NCBI GenBank assembly: GCA_944472155.2
Contig: OX235274.1
Location: 34,036,052 to 34,100,051 of the forward strand
Source of the DNA: Trichobilharzia szidati
Lineage: Eukaryota > Platyhelminthes > Trematoda > Strigeidida > Schistosomatidae
Length of the DNA stretch: 64,000 nt
Reading direction: 5' to 3'
This document shows, one piece after another, positions 1 through 10,860 of this stretch. Position 1 is the stretch's first letter, and every line of letters starts with the position of its first letter. The notes beneath the pieces are model-generated. The model worked only from the letters and a program-made list of their open reading frames with translations. It did no database searches and was not told where the DNA came from. A program made the position numbers and the translations under genes.

Positions 1-19
1 TGACCAAATGGGTTTTCAA

Positions 20-215
20 GTATAAGTTTGTAGGGATTTGATTGATTGGTTACAGGATTTCATCATGAGCTGAACTCGGTTAGAGAACCATTGGCAAAGC
101 AGCTGGGAGTACTGGACAACTAGCTGTTTCGTCCCAGTTTTGGGCCCTTCAGCAGCACGCACCCACCGACAGGGTTCGAACCGAAGGCCCTCTGGTTACA
201 ACGTGTCTTATCATC
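20..215 (+). repeat. R1 foldback element, left half
   Basis: This is the left inverted end of repeat family R1. It has the terminal motif GTAGGGATTTGATTGATTGG, the GAGCTGA...GGTTAGAGAACCATTGG block, and the GGGAGTACTGGACA...TTTCGTCC block. It runs into the start of the tRNA-like core (B-box-like GGGTTCGAACC, minus sense) near 172-182 and then breaks off. The right half is missing. Confidence 0.75.
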
Positions 216-645
216 TTGTGGTAGTTCATCTAGTGCATATTGCCTGCGGACAGTATTCATTTCATTCCCTTGTATGTATGTAGATAAAGAGTCTGTTTGG
301 TGTAATGCCATGTCATTTCAGCGTCTTCTTATTGCGATGAACTCTACTTTAACGGATGGTGATTTGATTCGATTCAGTTGTTAATGAAGTCCAAAGTAGT
401 CTTTTTTTCATGGAGCTAATCGTTATACTTCAGGTACTCATTGACAATCTTCACTGTCCTAAGGTTTATCAGAAATCTCTAAGTCGAAGCAGAGATCATC
501 CCGATAAGAAGACGCTGGACAGGTATGACATTAAAGCAGACAGACTCTTTATCCACATAAATGCAAGAGAATGAAATGAATGTCGCCCTCAGGCAATATG
601 CAGTAGATGAACTACCAGAAGATCTTAGGACGCCTGAAATAATTA
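205..645. repeat. Inverted repeat pair (205-345 and 510-645)
   Basis: The minus strand of 205-345 and the plus strand of 510-645 share one sequence: AAGAAGACGCTG, then CAGACTCTTTATC, GAATGAAATGAAT, CAGGCAATATGCA and GATGAACTACCA. Identity is about 80% by eye. Short open frames over both arms give similar peptides, which reflects the repeat and not a gene. The 165-bp spacer shows nothing recognisable, and neither does 646-1008 apart from the polypyrimidine tract before the exon at 1009. Confidence 0.65.
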
Positions 646-1008
646 GTAAGAAGTTAGGAAAATCCAGAGAACTCTTAATGTTGGTGAACTACAAGTCATA
701 TTTTCTACATGACCGGTTGCGATTCCTCAGTTGGAAGATGGAGTACCTAGACTAGCTACACTAATGTTGTCAATAACAATCATTCTTTCATTATTCTGAA
801 TATAAACTGTAGAACCTCATGATTAAGTTAGCGAGAAAAATATTCTATTCTGAGTAGTCAGTATTTTGAAAGCCTTAATGGGCTTCTTTAATCACTTTTA
901 CACTTTCATAGAACATTTTAAGTACAGAGTTAAATGTCTCCATGAAAATCATTCAAATAATTTTGAGTAATTTTCCTTCTTTTTCTTCGTTTGTTCTCGG
1001 TGTACTAG

Positions 1009-1142
1009 GAATTCTCATCGATGTCGAAAGGAGAATTAATCAAAGTTAAATTGATCTCATCGATTGATCTGATTGGAAATGAAGATGCTAAACTTTTGAG
1101 AATGCCGTATTGTGTTTGTACGTATGCATCGCAATCTGACAA
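1009..1142 (+). CDS. Probable upstream exon of the large plus-strand gene
   Basis: A pyrimidine-rich tract (about 972-1000) ends in TACTAG, a good 3' splice site. It is followed by 134 nt open only in the frame that starts at 1009, and then CAA|GTACGT, a good 5' splice site at 1143. The translation (EFSSMSKGELIKVKLISSID..., ending ...TYASQSDK) has no motif that I recognise. The exon leaves two bases of a codon hanging, which is exactly what the exon at 3024 needs, so splicing 1142 to 3024 keeps frame and gives Lys-His at the join. The first ATG in the exon is at 1021. Upstream exons, if any, lie before the window or were missed. Another exon may be included between them. Confidence 0.55.
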
Positions 1143-2149
1143 GTACGTCATTGCTTATTTTGTAGTTGTTTCCTTCTTAATTTCATGTGACTCTAAAGTG
1201 TCTGTTACAATAATTGACTAGTCAGCCTTTCAGGTTATCGGTGTTTCTGTCCTGTCTGAAATCATGGATGCGCGGATGTCAGTGGTTATGAAAATCGCTG
1301 ATTCGACTAGATCGCTTAGGATTAATTTGGGGACTTATTGCAGCCGATTAAAGCAGTGGTGTTGGAATATCTTTGGAGTTGGGAGAGTAAAGACTCCATA
1401 TAAGAGATGAGGGCTTTAAGGTCATCCTCTGTTAAATTCTTGAGTCGAAATCTTTCTCACTCTGTATTGACTGAACCCTCATGTCTTTGGGTATCAGCAT
1501 TATCGCTGACATTGATATCGTATGGTGAACAATGAGGAATGGTCTTCAAGCTGTTGGTTGTGTGACTTGACTGTGTCATAAAAGTGCTTTTCACATGGAT
1601 TTTGAGGGAGAATTAGGTTGCAATATGATAAATCACATTCTGTGTCACCCAGCTTATGCAGTAACAGTCATATTTTCGAAGCATTGTGCTGTGCAGTCTT
1701 CGTAAAAACATTGGCATGTATCAGAAGTTCTATTTGCATGTGGATGATAACTGAATTGCATAATGCTATTTGCAATTGCATCAGCCAGGTGGTGCAGTAG
1801 TGGGAACAGGTGTGCTGCTGGTGGTGATGAAGTTGAAGCAATTTGTGGGGTGATGATAGTAAGGGTCTCCATGAATTTCATCTGTTTGTCGACTCATAAT
1901 TCCACTTATGGTAGGATCGATAGTTTTCTGCATTGCTAAAATGTTAAATTTGCTGAATCTACACAGGAATGCGGTTAAGCATAATGAACGTTTGATAAAT
2001 TTCCTAGTAGATTTTCCCTGTTGTGAACTGGTATTTTGAAGAATACTCACACACTAATTATTGGGAAAGGAGTATTCTCAAATGTGCGAGTAAAAGTGGT
2101 AGTTCGATTACTGTATGGAAGACCAATGATTATTTTGATGTCGTTGTGT

Positions 2150-2280
2150 TCCCTGAGCTAGATGGTTTAATTTGCAAAGCTTGCATTGCCCTACATCTTC
2201 AGCACATACTTCAATTTGTTGAAGTGAGCTTTTCGACTTCTCCACGAGTTTATTAGTCATCTCTCCTGGTGACCATGCAC
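2150..2280 (-). repeat. Dispersed repeat also present at 8120-8275
   Basis: The reverse complement runs from GGTCACCAGGAGAGATGA through CTTCAACAAATTGAAGTATG and GCTGAAGATGTAG to CTCAGGGAACACAACGA. It is collinear with 8130-8280 (plus). A short remnant of the same sequence may lie at 27540-27570. No coding capacity was seen. Confidence 0.65.
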
Positions 2281-2954
2281 GTAATTGGTTGTTTTCATAC
2301 CCTCTAGGCTACTTGTATTGGTAACAAAACAAGTAGTGGTGAAATCTGATTGATATTTAGACGTCAGTTGATTCGCTGAAATCGGACCGGTTGGTTATCT
2401 GAATAACCAGTATTTTTACAATTCGATTTCCTCTGTGGTTACACATAACAAAATAGAGTCCCGAGAAATAAATAATGTTTGCGCATTGATGTATAGACTT
2501 TAGTGGAACAGATGCAGTCAGTTGTATGAGAGCTCGTGTGGACTTGCTGTTCAAGAGTAGGCAGTGTTTCCCAAAGAACTGAGTAAGTGAGTGGGTGAGT
2601 GTGATGTTTTAGTTAATGCTAGACGACTGGATTTCATTGACTCCGATTTCAAGGATGTGTAGTGAAGTGGCGAAATGTGTTGTGCATTAGGTTTGAAGAA
2701 CTAGCTGTTGACGAAATCTGTGGACGAATCTCTTGACCTCCTCTCACACTTGTTGATATTCGTGGTGTTTGACAGTGTGAGATGAAGTATGCAGCAGTGC
2801 ACTTTAATCTACTTGATGTCAATAAGTTTGTAATCATAGATGACTTGTGACAAGTGGTCATGTTATGCGGAGAGTATCAGGGTAAGTACCACTGGAATTT
2901 GGTGTTTTGTGTTAGTTGAGTGGGTGGATATTTCTATCTTTATTCATTATACAT

Positions 2955-2987
2955 ATGCACACTCACACACACACACACACTCACAGA
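2955..2987. repeat. CA microsatellite
   Basis: An interrupted (CA)n tract lies just upstream of the splice acceptor at 3023, inside the intron. Confidence 0.9.
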
Positions 2988-3023
2988 GTTCATTTGTTGA
3001 CTGTTTTTGATTTTCTCTTTTAG

Positions 3024-6018
3024 ACATAAAATGAAATCTCATTTACTACTTGGCGATGTAATACGAGTTCTGTATTTGTTACTTACAAATCGTAAACACC
3101 AGCCGATTGCTTTACAAGTATTAAAACACTGTTGGCTATTCTGTCATCGAGTTCCCCTAGCTGATATACGTCTTTTTACATTGAGTGGTGGTTTATCATC
3201 ACGAAACTCTGCTCATCTGTCTCAGTATCCATTGGTAATTTCAGAGCCATCACTACTATTTGTTGTCCGATGGTCCTCTGACAGTTTGTTGAAGCGGACA
3301 CTAGACATTGCTTGTAGCTGTCTACCACGTGACCGATGCTGGTACAATTGCTGTCCAGAAAGACTTCTACAGGCATTATCACGTTTAATATTCAGACCTG
3401 ATGCGAAAAAGTACATTTTTAATATGTCAAAATATCTTTCATCGAAATGTCGACAGATTTCAAATGCTTCTTCATCGTCAGCATCATTAGATGTGTTGTC
3501 GGATCGAAATGATCGTGATGATGATTTTGAGTTACCTGCACCTAATCCGGTGGATGATAATATTATGCGTGAAAGAAATTTACACGTGGAATTGTGCAAG
3601 TGTCTTCCTGAGTCAGTTTCGTGTTTCCTAAGAAGGAAGATCGGCTTATCTTCGCACCACATTGCGTCTTTCGGATTTCTAATTAGATCTTTTCATAATA
3701 CATGCCTACATGTTCTGAGTGAGGCTAAGAAGACTCCAGGTTGTAATTCAAATGCTCAAATAGACAAGAGTGTCTCCTTGAATCTGTTCAGTAGTATGGA
3801 ATGTCTACATCGAGGTATATCTGTTTGTTTGTGCCGATTATGTGATTCGTATGCATCACTTATGTCAGCTGGTGCTTGTTTGAAGGCGAAGCATAAACTC
3901 GCGAATACAGACAGTAATTCTGTTCAATCACGTTCTTCTATGCGGCTGGCTCATAAACGAGCTCGTCTTTTTGAATCGGAATCATGTGCACGAGATAACG
4001 TTATTAGTATATTAGCGGAAGAGGTTTGTGTTCCCCTCCATAATGTGTTAAATTTCCTGGAGAAAATGTACCACACGTTGTGTAGTATAACATCGAGTGA
4101 TTTCTTGCTTGGTCCTTTCTTCGGTTGTGACAACAAGGATACTAGTTTACTGCCTTCAAAACAGTGTGTATTCGATTCCATTGTATATACACGAGGACTT
4201 GTTAACTGGAATGCGTCATCAAGAGAGCAGTGGGATTTTGAGACGCTTACGAATATTGCTTTCTTCTTACTCAAGTATCTCACCACCGATGTCTTCGGAC
4301 ATATTCGTGGTCTGTGTGAAAGTGTGTTTTCGTTGAAAGAGGAGTTATCAAAGACTTATTCCTCCATAATGGAGACTTGGGTGCCAGCATACAAAGAGCA
4401 GCTTCCCTCTGTTAGTCCACGTGCTGATGTTGATTTGAAGTATCTCTTCTCATCTTTGCAGAGTCAATATGATGCAATTGAGGCTTGGAGTCGACGTCAA
4501 CATGAGGTAGAATTGAAGCAGATCAGTAGGACTATGATTAACTTGCTAAGACAACTGTATGATTGTTGGAAATGTCGGTCTCTGTGTAACGATTTAAAGT
4601 TACCATGCCGTCGTTTAAATATTCCATATGGTTCAAAAAATGGTTCATCCCGGTCTGTGTTGAATAAGTTCAATGTGAATGCTATATTGCCATGGCCACC
4701 GCAATCCTTAAATTTTGTCCCAGCCGAACATCCTATTCAAGGAAACTCAGTCAGTGGTCTAAGTAAAACTGTTTGTCCGACAAGCGGTGATTCGGCGGAA
4801 GACTTTCCAAATCCCTTATCATCAGGAAATGCTTGTAATAATAGTCCTACTGGAGTTGATGTTGCGTGCAGAGAAAAGGGATCTGTTAGAAATTCATATG
4901 ATTGTGGGAAAGAAGTTAACGGTAGCCAGTGTTCTCCTCAACCAGTTCGGGTGTGCATTCCTGTGGTGTCAAAAAACAGTGATACGTCATCGGTCGTCAC
5001 TGATGCAAGGGACTCATGTGGAAGTGCTTCTCGAATGTCAATTGATTCCCGAGGTGAATCATTGGTTCAGAGTGCTTCGGTTAGTGTAAGTGGAACAACG
5101 GAATGTGCTCATTCGGAAAACTTTTCATCAGGCAGTGTTATGTTGGTCTCAACACATAGTGAATGTAATGAATCTGAAGCGCAGTCTGTCCCATCAAACG
5201 TTGATGTGGACGGACTATCTTCTGTGTGTGTTACAAGCGATAATGTTGAGAATATGTCTTCACAGCCTAACACAACTGAACTTACGGAAGATGTTGACGT
5301 CACTTCAAATAATTCTGTTCCTTCGTCTAATTCTGATGGGATTCCAGAAAGCCTAGGTGCTTCCACAAACAATCGCAATTCACCTTTGAAGGATTCGAGT
5401 TGCCAAGATGATCATGATGAAGAGCCGACATATTCTCTTGAGAACAATTCCGATGAGATATCAGAAAGTGGATCCCAGTTGTCGTCTGTTAGTACCGTTG
5501 TCTCAATAAACCGGAAGAATGAAAAGTCAATAAAGAAGGTGTGCATTTATTTACCTAGTAATACTGTTGCTAACTCTCCTACTGAGAATATTGTCTGTCA
5601 ATGTAGTGGTGCGGAAGCGCATTCAGACTCTGATCAGGTGAACAGTTGCACAATGACTCTTGATAGACGGCGAGCTGGGAAACTGAAACGGAAGCTGAAG
5701 AAGTTGAACAACTTACCTGTTGGTGGAACGAATACTTCTGAAATCTCAGAAACGAATTCCACCTCACAAATCGAAAGTCCCTTGTGCTCGTTTGCGTCAA
5801 CTAGCGACAGTCTCTCATTGACGGAATTTACAAATAGTTTACATAATTTGACGAATATCCGTGTGGAACAACCGTTTAGTGATCTTGTGTCTCTTTCTTG
5901 TTGGCTGCAAGAGAAATCTCTGAATTCTGAAGCTCCTGGACCAGTAACGGCTTCTGTATTAGGACTGTCTGTGTCCCCACTTTCAACTATTTCAATTGAC
6001 CTGACTTCTGATGAATAA
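3024..6018 (+). CDS. Large terminal exon of an unrecognised protein, about 998 codons
   Basis: The acceptor TTTTCTCTTTTAG precedes 3024, and the frame is open to TAA at 6016. A reading frame that starts upstream of 3024 would use intron sequence, so the protein must begin in an earlier exon or at the in-frame ATG at 3031. The first ~550 residues look folded and mostly helical, Leu/Cys-rich, and start near LLLGDVIRVLYLLLTNRKHQ. An acidic Ser/Asp patch lies near nt 3460-3570. From about nt 4740 the chain is Ser/Thr/Asn-rich and probably disordered. A basic cluster RRRAGKLKRKLKKL (nt ~5665-5706) resembles a nuclear localisation signal. The last residues, SIDLTSDE, resemble a SUMO-interacting motif (hydrophobic core followed by acidic residues). 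I do not recognise the family. Its codon use and clean frame, unlike the surrounding repeats, argue for a real single-copy host gene. Open frames on the opposite strand are shadows. Confidence 0.85.
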
Positions 6019-6215
6019 GATCTCATCTTTTCTACAGATTAGTGTTATTGTTTAAGATCTGATTTACAACGTCCTTGACTTGTATAAATGTGTACATAAT
6101 GCACTTGTGATATCTATCGATTTATAAACGAAGATTTATTTTGTGTACACGATTGTGTTTATTGCCGTTCATTACTTATTTTTTCTATCTGAAATAAAGA
6201 TTACATTACATAAAA
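6019..6215 (+). other. 3' untranslated region of the large gene
   Basis: This A+T-rich stretch follows the TAA stop and carries the poly(A) signal AATAAA at 6192-6197. A minus-oriented RTE-B tail begins at about 6243, so the transcript probably ends just before it. Confidence 0.6.
6192..6197 (+). terminator. Poly(A) signal AATAAA
   Basis: A canonical AATAAA lies 174 nt after the stop codon of the large gene. It is the first such hexamer in the sense strand downstream of the stop. Confidence 0.6.
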
Positions 6216-6242
6216 TAACATTTTATCACCTGCCTCAGTTTC

Positions 6243-6600
6243 ATGATTATTATTATTCTCTTAGGTTCCCGGTGGAACATAGGGCTTCAACAGCAGATCT
6301 CCATGTTATCCTGTGTAGCTGGCTCCACGGTTGCGTGTATACTCTGATTGTTTCTTCACATGACATCCTACATGTCACTGTCGGATACACACCTAACTTG
6401 TCGTTCCCTATATGGGTTCCACTGGAGGGCGTACGTGGTGATATCACTCAAAGGTGTTCTCGGTGTATGTGTCCTGTGAATCCGCATTTTTTTTCGGCAC
6501 ACTTGTTGGACTGTAGTCTCTTGGTTGATTTGTTGACACTAGTTCCTTGTTGCTAACGCCTTGTAGCTGTCTGTTCTTCAGAATGGAGGGAAGGCAGCTG
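6243..6600 (-). mobile_element. RTE-B LINE, 3' fragment
   Basis: Read on the minus strand, this is the C-terminal end of the RTE-B ORF followed by the family's 3' signature (GCCCTATGTTCC...GGAACC) and an (ATA)n/(AAT)n tail, which here is the ATTATTATTATT at 6243-6258. It is 5'-truncated and interrupted by stops. The following 6601-7070 shows nothing recognisable. Confidence 0.75.
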
Positions 6601-7071
6601 CAGTAACCTGTTTGAAACGCTTTTGCAGATGCATCAAATATCTGACCCAGATTTATTCAAGAAAACAAATAAGGGAGAAAAGGAGATAAGGGTGCTAAGG
6701 CCATGGTAGCAATAGAGGCTGGATAAAAGGTTTCTTGACGCAAAGTCCAAGACTCTCCTTATAAATAACTAAGTCTTCGGCTACATGAAGAAGATTTAGG
6801 CGAAATTTGTTCGAACGTCTTGGTTATAGTTTATATTTGACTCTGACGTAATGGTGAATTTTCGATCTCGATGTCGACCACCATATCAGGAATAAAGGAT
6901 AATCCATTGTTTATCTGTCTGCATATGACATTTCGAATGAAGTATTTGCTGGTGTTGTGCGGCCGGAAGTAGCTTTATACTTGAGAATTAAGCTGTTGAT
7001 TGTTCAGTGTCCTGCTTTTGACAACCGCACCAGTTAGTACTTCCATCTGTTCGTATCGCAAGCTGGACATC

Positions 7072-7510
7072 TTAGGAGGATAATTTACCTCCTGCTTCTG
7101 TTTCAATTTTGAATTCGATTGTTTGGTGGCCGTTGTTGTAGATTTCCAGGGTTTTGATTAGGTCAGTATTTTCATCGGTGAGAATGAAGATATCATCCAT
7201 GAAGCGCTTGTAAACTTCGAACCGTTCGATTGTCGGTAGGTGGATATTTGACTCAGGGTGCACCATAGTGTAATTGGGTGACAATGGACCAACTGGTGAA
7301 CCCATTACAAATTCAACTTTCTGATGGTATATATGACCATTGAGTCAACACTGAATATACAGTGTTCATCTCAAGATTTGTTCTTTGAAATGCTCATTCG
7401 GCGTATCAAAATTCAGATTATTTGAGTCGATAAATTCACATAGGTAGGATAAAGTTTCGGTTTGGTGGACGTTAGTGATGGATAGGGAATTTACCGCCAG
7501 CGAAGCCATA
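7072..7510 (-). mobile_element. Penelope-like element, reverse transcriptase fragment
   Basis: The minus strand encodes part of a PLE reverse transcriptase. Around 7340-7510 a broken frame resembles the region before the catalytic core (LYIQC.LNGHIYHQKVEF). It is followed by MGSPVGPL and, at about 7190-7215, YKRFMDDIFIL, equivalent to the Y-x-D-D box with Phe-Met in place of Tyr-Val. At least one stop interrupts it. The GIY-YIG end is missing, so this is a dead fragment. Confidence 0.75.
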
Positions 7511-7589
7511 GTTAACCCAGATACATTCAATTCAGTTGACTTATTGATTCCGCGAATTCAAACATATCCTCCCTTCACATCCCCCCGCC

Positions 7590-7720
7590 CTGTTGATTGA
7601 GATTGGTGCTGGTCGTTGCTGTTGTTGTTGTTGTTGGTCAGGTATCTTCATCACCTCCGTCTTTTCTGATTCACCTGAAGCCTGTCTTCACTGCTTCTAA
7701 CCTCTTCTTCTTTTTCACAT
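7590..7720 (-). mobile_element. RTE-B LINE, short internal fragment
   Basis: The minus strand matches the part of RTE-B that follows the catalytic YADD/FADD box: the GAGGTGATGAAGAT...CCTGACC stretch with a CAA-rich run, then the ATCAAT segment. It aligns by eye with 34555-34640 and 10690-10760. Confidence 0.6.
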
Positions 7721-7879
7721 GTGAATTTCATGGTTGAGTGTGCTTCATTGAACTGAGGTATTAATATTGTGTTCCTGTTCAAATCATTTTCATCAAGTAG
7801 GTGGTAGTGTTAACAGAGGACGTATTTTAGTCTGCAGAAATTGGCAAATTACAAAAACTGAATTTATTGAAACAGCAAT

Positions 7880-8100
7880 TATTGTAACTAGAATTTAACT
7901 GGTGGATGGTGACCAATACTGGAATCCAGGATGCGCATTTCCACTATCCTATTTGGGACTCGTCCGCCGGCTGGATCTACCTGCATTTCCTAGTGAGTGA
8001 TGACGTTCCCACAGAGGCTCGAACCCAGTGCCCATAGTTTCAAACGCCAAAGCGTTATCAACTAAACCATTTGGGCCACGAGAGCCACCTCTTGTGCAAC
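7880..8100 (-). mobile_element. SINE S1 (Smalpha-type) with tRNA-like head
   Basis: Read on the minus strand, the element begins with a tRNA-like head (about 8100-8005) with an A-box-like TGGTTTAGTTGATAACG and a B box GGGTTCGAGCC. It then has the hammerhead region (7992-7918) and an A+T-rich tail. A tRNA-derived head followed by a hammerhead domain is the layout known for the schistosome Smalpha SINE. The pol III promoter boxes are still readable. Confidence 0.7.
7918..7992 (-). ncRNA. Degenerate hammerhead ribozyme motif in SINE S1
   Basis: On the minus strand the order is ATCCAG-CCGG, CGGACGA (core CUGANGA with U changed to G), GTCC-CAAATA-GGAT, a 5-nt insertion, GAAA, TGCGCATC, then CTGGAT. 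The stem I pairing CCGG/CTGG is intact. The changed core uridine and the insertion between stem II and GAAA make self-cleavage unlikely. Confidence 0.7.
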
Positions 8101-8486
8101 GGGTCATATTGATTATTTAATTGAATTTTAGGTCACCGGGAGAGATGATTGATAAACTCGTAGAGAAATCTAAAAGCTGACTTCAACAAATTGAAGTATG
8201 GGCTGAAGATGTCACCTAGTAGGGTGATGAAAGCTTCACAAATTAACTATCCAGCTCAGAGAACACAACGAGATCAAAATCATCCACCTGAGCTACAAAT
8301 CTTCTCCGTCATAACTAATTTTAGGTTTTCCCGCCGACTGATTGGACCGAAGTGCTCGGTCTCAGGTTGACTTATCAGCTTCTTGTGCAGATGCTTCGAC
8401 TATGTCTGGGCATGTAATTAGAATTTAATTGGTAGATGGTGGCCAGCAGTGGAATCTAGGATGCACTCACTGGGGAATGCAGGTTC

Positions 8487-8540
8487 ATCCAGCCGGCGGA
8501 CGAGTCCCAAATAGGACGAAATGCGCATCCTGAATTCCAG
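8487..8540 (+). ncRNA. Hammerhead-like motif with changed core uridine
   Basis: The core is CGGACGA at 8497-8503 (expected CUGANGA, with G at 8498 for U). Stem II is GTCC 8504-8507 / GGAC 8514-8517, perfect, with the six-base loop CAAATA. GAAA is at 8518-8521, the short self-complementary stem III TGC/GCA at 8522-8527, and the predicted cleavage triplet ATC ends at 8529. Stem I is CCGG 8493-8496 against CTGA 8530-8533, with one mismatch. Stem II, GAAA and the cleavage triplet are conserved, but the U-turn uridine is lost, so it is probably inactive. Confidence 0.75.
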
Positions 8541-8746
8541 TATTGGTCACCAACCACCAGTTAAATTCTAGTTACAATAATTGCTGTTTCAATAAATTCA
8601 GTTTTTGTAATTTGCCAATTTCTGCAGACTAAAATTGAATTCTAATTACATGCCCAGGCATCGTCGAAGCATCTGCACAAGAAGCTGATAAGTCAACCTG
8701 AGACCGAGCACTCCGGTTCAATCGATCGACGGGAAAATCTTAAATT

Positions 8747-10026
8747 CATTTAAATAATTACTGTAACTGTTGCATTTTGTAATACACGCCTATATAGGAC
8801 ATATCACCTGCATGTAGTTTTCCTATTTATGATACGGTATATATGTAATAAGTCACTGTTACAATGTCTCTACTTTTTAGTTCTATCAATTCCATTCCTT
8901 CCAATATGATAAAACTGCTACAGTGACATTTAGATAGACAAAGAATGAATGAATGACCAAGGTCATACTGGAAATAAACCAACCAGAATTGGCCTACATA
9001 AAAAAAGCCCACCATTTTGTTGATCATGACTATAGACTAAATGAGATATCCTTGGTGAATTTTTCAATCATACATTATTGTGCGAAATATACTGTGGCTG
9101 ATAATACTGAGATAAACTTTTCGGCTGACGTCATTGTGTGTTCTGTCTTAAGTAGAGTGGGCTGTGGGGACGGAAGGGTAGCCGTCACACAATGTCGTTG
9201 GCGGTATTCGTGATTTCCACGTCTGTGTCCAGCTCGGTGTCCCGATTTCAATCTCAATATTAGTTCGAAACATAACACACAGTTAATGTGTTCAGAATGC
9301 ATAACTTTTAGTAGATTTCCAATTCACTTAGTAGACAGTCTTTTACAAATTCACAAAGCAGGTTTCAAAATAAGTTTTTTAGATATAATTTACCAAATAC
9401 TATCTGAAGGAAATCTGTCGAGATTATTTCACGGGCCAACATCGCTTAAAATAACGTTTCAAAGCTTAAGAGAAGGGGATAATTGTTTATTGTCTTAGTT
9501 TGAGGGATGTTTCAACAGTAGAGTTACGGCTTGAGCACATTACCATTCATCGGCTGGGTTAGACTTGACAGTACCACAGTTTCTAACTCCTATGAAAATG
9601 TGATGATAACAAAGTTACTGTCCAAGGACTAGCTTCAAAATGAATCTATTTTAGGGTTTTAAGAGAAAGAGCCCTGTTCGACTAGAATCATGAAGATTAG
9701 TAGGAAAGCAATGACTGCTGATCAGTGAATTGTAAGATGGTGTCCCTATAACACGAACTGGTAGAATATACGAACTTTAGCTGACCTAATCGGGGTGTTG
9801 TCATCAGAATTATCACAAATAATATTATTCCCTATGAAGGAATGTCAAGTGTGGATACCCTGCCTTGTTTCTCTTGATTGTAAAATCGAGGACAGTGTCA
9901 TTATTTTCGTCCAGACTTATTAAGCCGGATTGACTTACAGCTCTTGTTAGAAATTTTAGCAATATTAAACAGATTAATCAGTCTACCACAAATTCATGTT
10001 TATTGCCTTGTGCCTATTTGTTGGGT
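8747..10026. other. No recognisable gene
   Basis: This A+T-rich stretch has only short open frames (longest 86 codons at 8953-9213) and no motif or splice pattern that I can support. No copy of the named repeat families was seen. Confidence 0.5.
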
Positions 10027-10860
10027 AGTAGGTACTTTATAACAACCTCCTTTACCTACCTGGAGGCGTCGTTTCAACTACAGGCGGACAGAACTGACGA
10101 GTGTATCAAAGCGAGGATCGGGAAAGCAAGGCAAGCTTTTATTACTCTCAAATCTATGTGGAAATCAACAGCACTCAGCACGAAAGATAAGATCCAGATT
10201 TTTAACTCAAATGTGAAGTCAGTGCTACTCACTATACGGATCAGAGACTTGCCACCGCGTCACGAAGGGCACTTTGACCAAACTACAGCTGTCTTCGCTC
10301 AATATTCAAGATCAGATGGCCGGAAAAGATAAGCAATACTGAGAGATCTCTAAGAGAGAACCAACTCAGCAGGAACCAATTGTGCAACAAATAAGCAGGA
10401 AGAAATGCAGTTGGTGCATTGGCCATACTCTGAAAAAACAAGTCATCAAGTGATATCACATGACAGGTCATCACTCGAGTGGAACTCGAATGGGAAGCGT
10501 CGAGTTGGTCGTCAGTGCGAGGGTGACGTGGAGGAGGTGATACGACGAGTAGATGAAAGCATGTTGGTAGACGTGGAGCTTGGTGAAAACGTTCTGATGT
10601 CCTCGTCGGTTCCGCCTGTAGTTGAAACGATGCTTCCCATGTCTGTAGGTAAAGGAGGTTGCTTCTTTCAGACTCCTCCCATTTATGCTGATTGTTGTTG
10701 CTGTTGGCCAGGAATCTTTATCACCTCTGTTTTCTCTACGTTCACCTGAAGTCCTATCTTCTATGGATGCTTCTTCTGCCAACTTGTTACTTTTCACTTG
10801 CATATCTTCCAGTTTGTGTGAAATCAGAGGTATACCATCGGCGAAATCTGGATCCTCCAC
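10027..10860. mobile_element. RTE-B LINE broken by an inversion
   Basis: 10027-10595 is plus sense and covers the post-catalytic region to near the ORF end (TSFTYLEAS..., KARQAFITLKSMWKSTALSTKDKI). 10600-10860 is minus sense and covers the region just before it (FADGIPLISHKLEDMQVKSNKLAEEAS...). The two pieces overlap slightly in element coordinates at the GGTDED segment. Stops and frameshifts occur in both. The plus part carries the 4-bp insertion in CTACTCACTATACGG (10224-10238) that is also seen in the copies at 34 and 40 kb. The 3' tail is missing. Confidence 0.75.

Larger units (their letters stand above)
1143..3023 (+). other. Probable intron of the large plus-strand gene
   Basis: This lies between the donor at 1143 and the acceptor TTTTAG at 3018-3023. 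It holds only repeats: a minus-sense copy (about 2150-2280) of a sequence seen again at 8120-8275, and a CA-rich tract near 2955-2987. A second good donor (CAGG|GTAAGT at 2882) suggests an alternative last upstream exon that ends at 2881. It also joins to 3024 in frame, and would supply a start ATG at 2865. Confidence 0.45.
7824..8746. repeat. Interleaved inverted repeats carrying two SINE/hammerhead copies
   Basis: Two inverted pairs interlock. Arm A (7824-8003) is the reverse complement of A' (8463-8635), and arm B (8317-8430) is the reverse complement of B' (8635-8746). The block 8101-8316 between them occurs once here but again at 2150-2280. Arms A and A' each contain an Smalpha-type hammerhead region. 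The order A-U-B-A'-B' indicates an inverted duplication plus rearrangement and not a simple palindrome. Confidence 0.75.

Noticed and set aside
561..755. A small gene of 64 codons
   Set aside because: Its first half lies in one arm of the inverted repeat 205-345/510-645, and similar peptides arise from both arms.
1234..1386. An extra exon after CTTTCAG at 1233
   Set aside because: With the phase left by the exon at 1009-1142 the frame hits TGA quickly, and no good donor precedes it.
3222..3662. A minus-strand 146-codon ORF opposite the large exon
   Set aside because: It is a shadow of the sense coding sequence, with no motif and no splice support. The same holds for the other frames inside 3024-6018.
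10027..10860. Classical twin-priming 5' inversion
   Set aside because: The inverted piece is on the wrong side relative to the plus-sense part, and no 3' tail or duplication was found.
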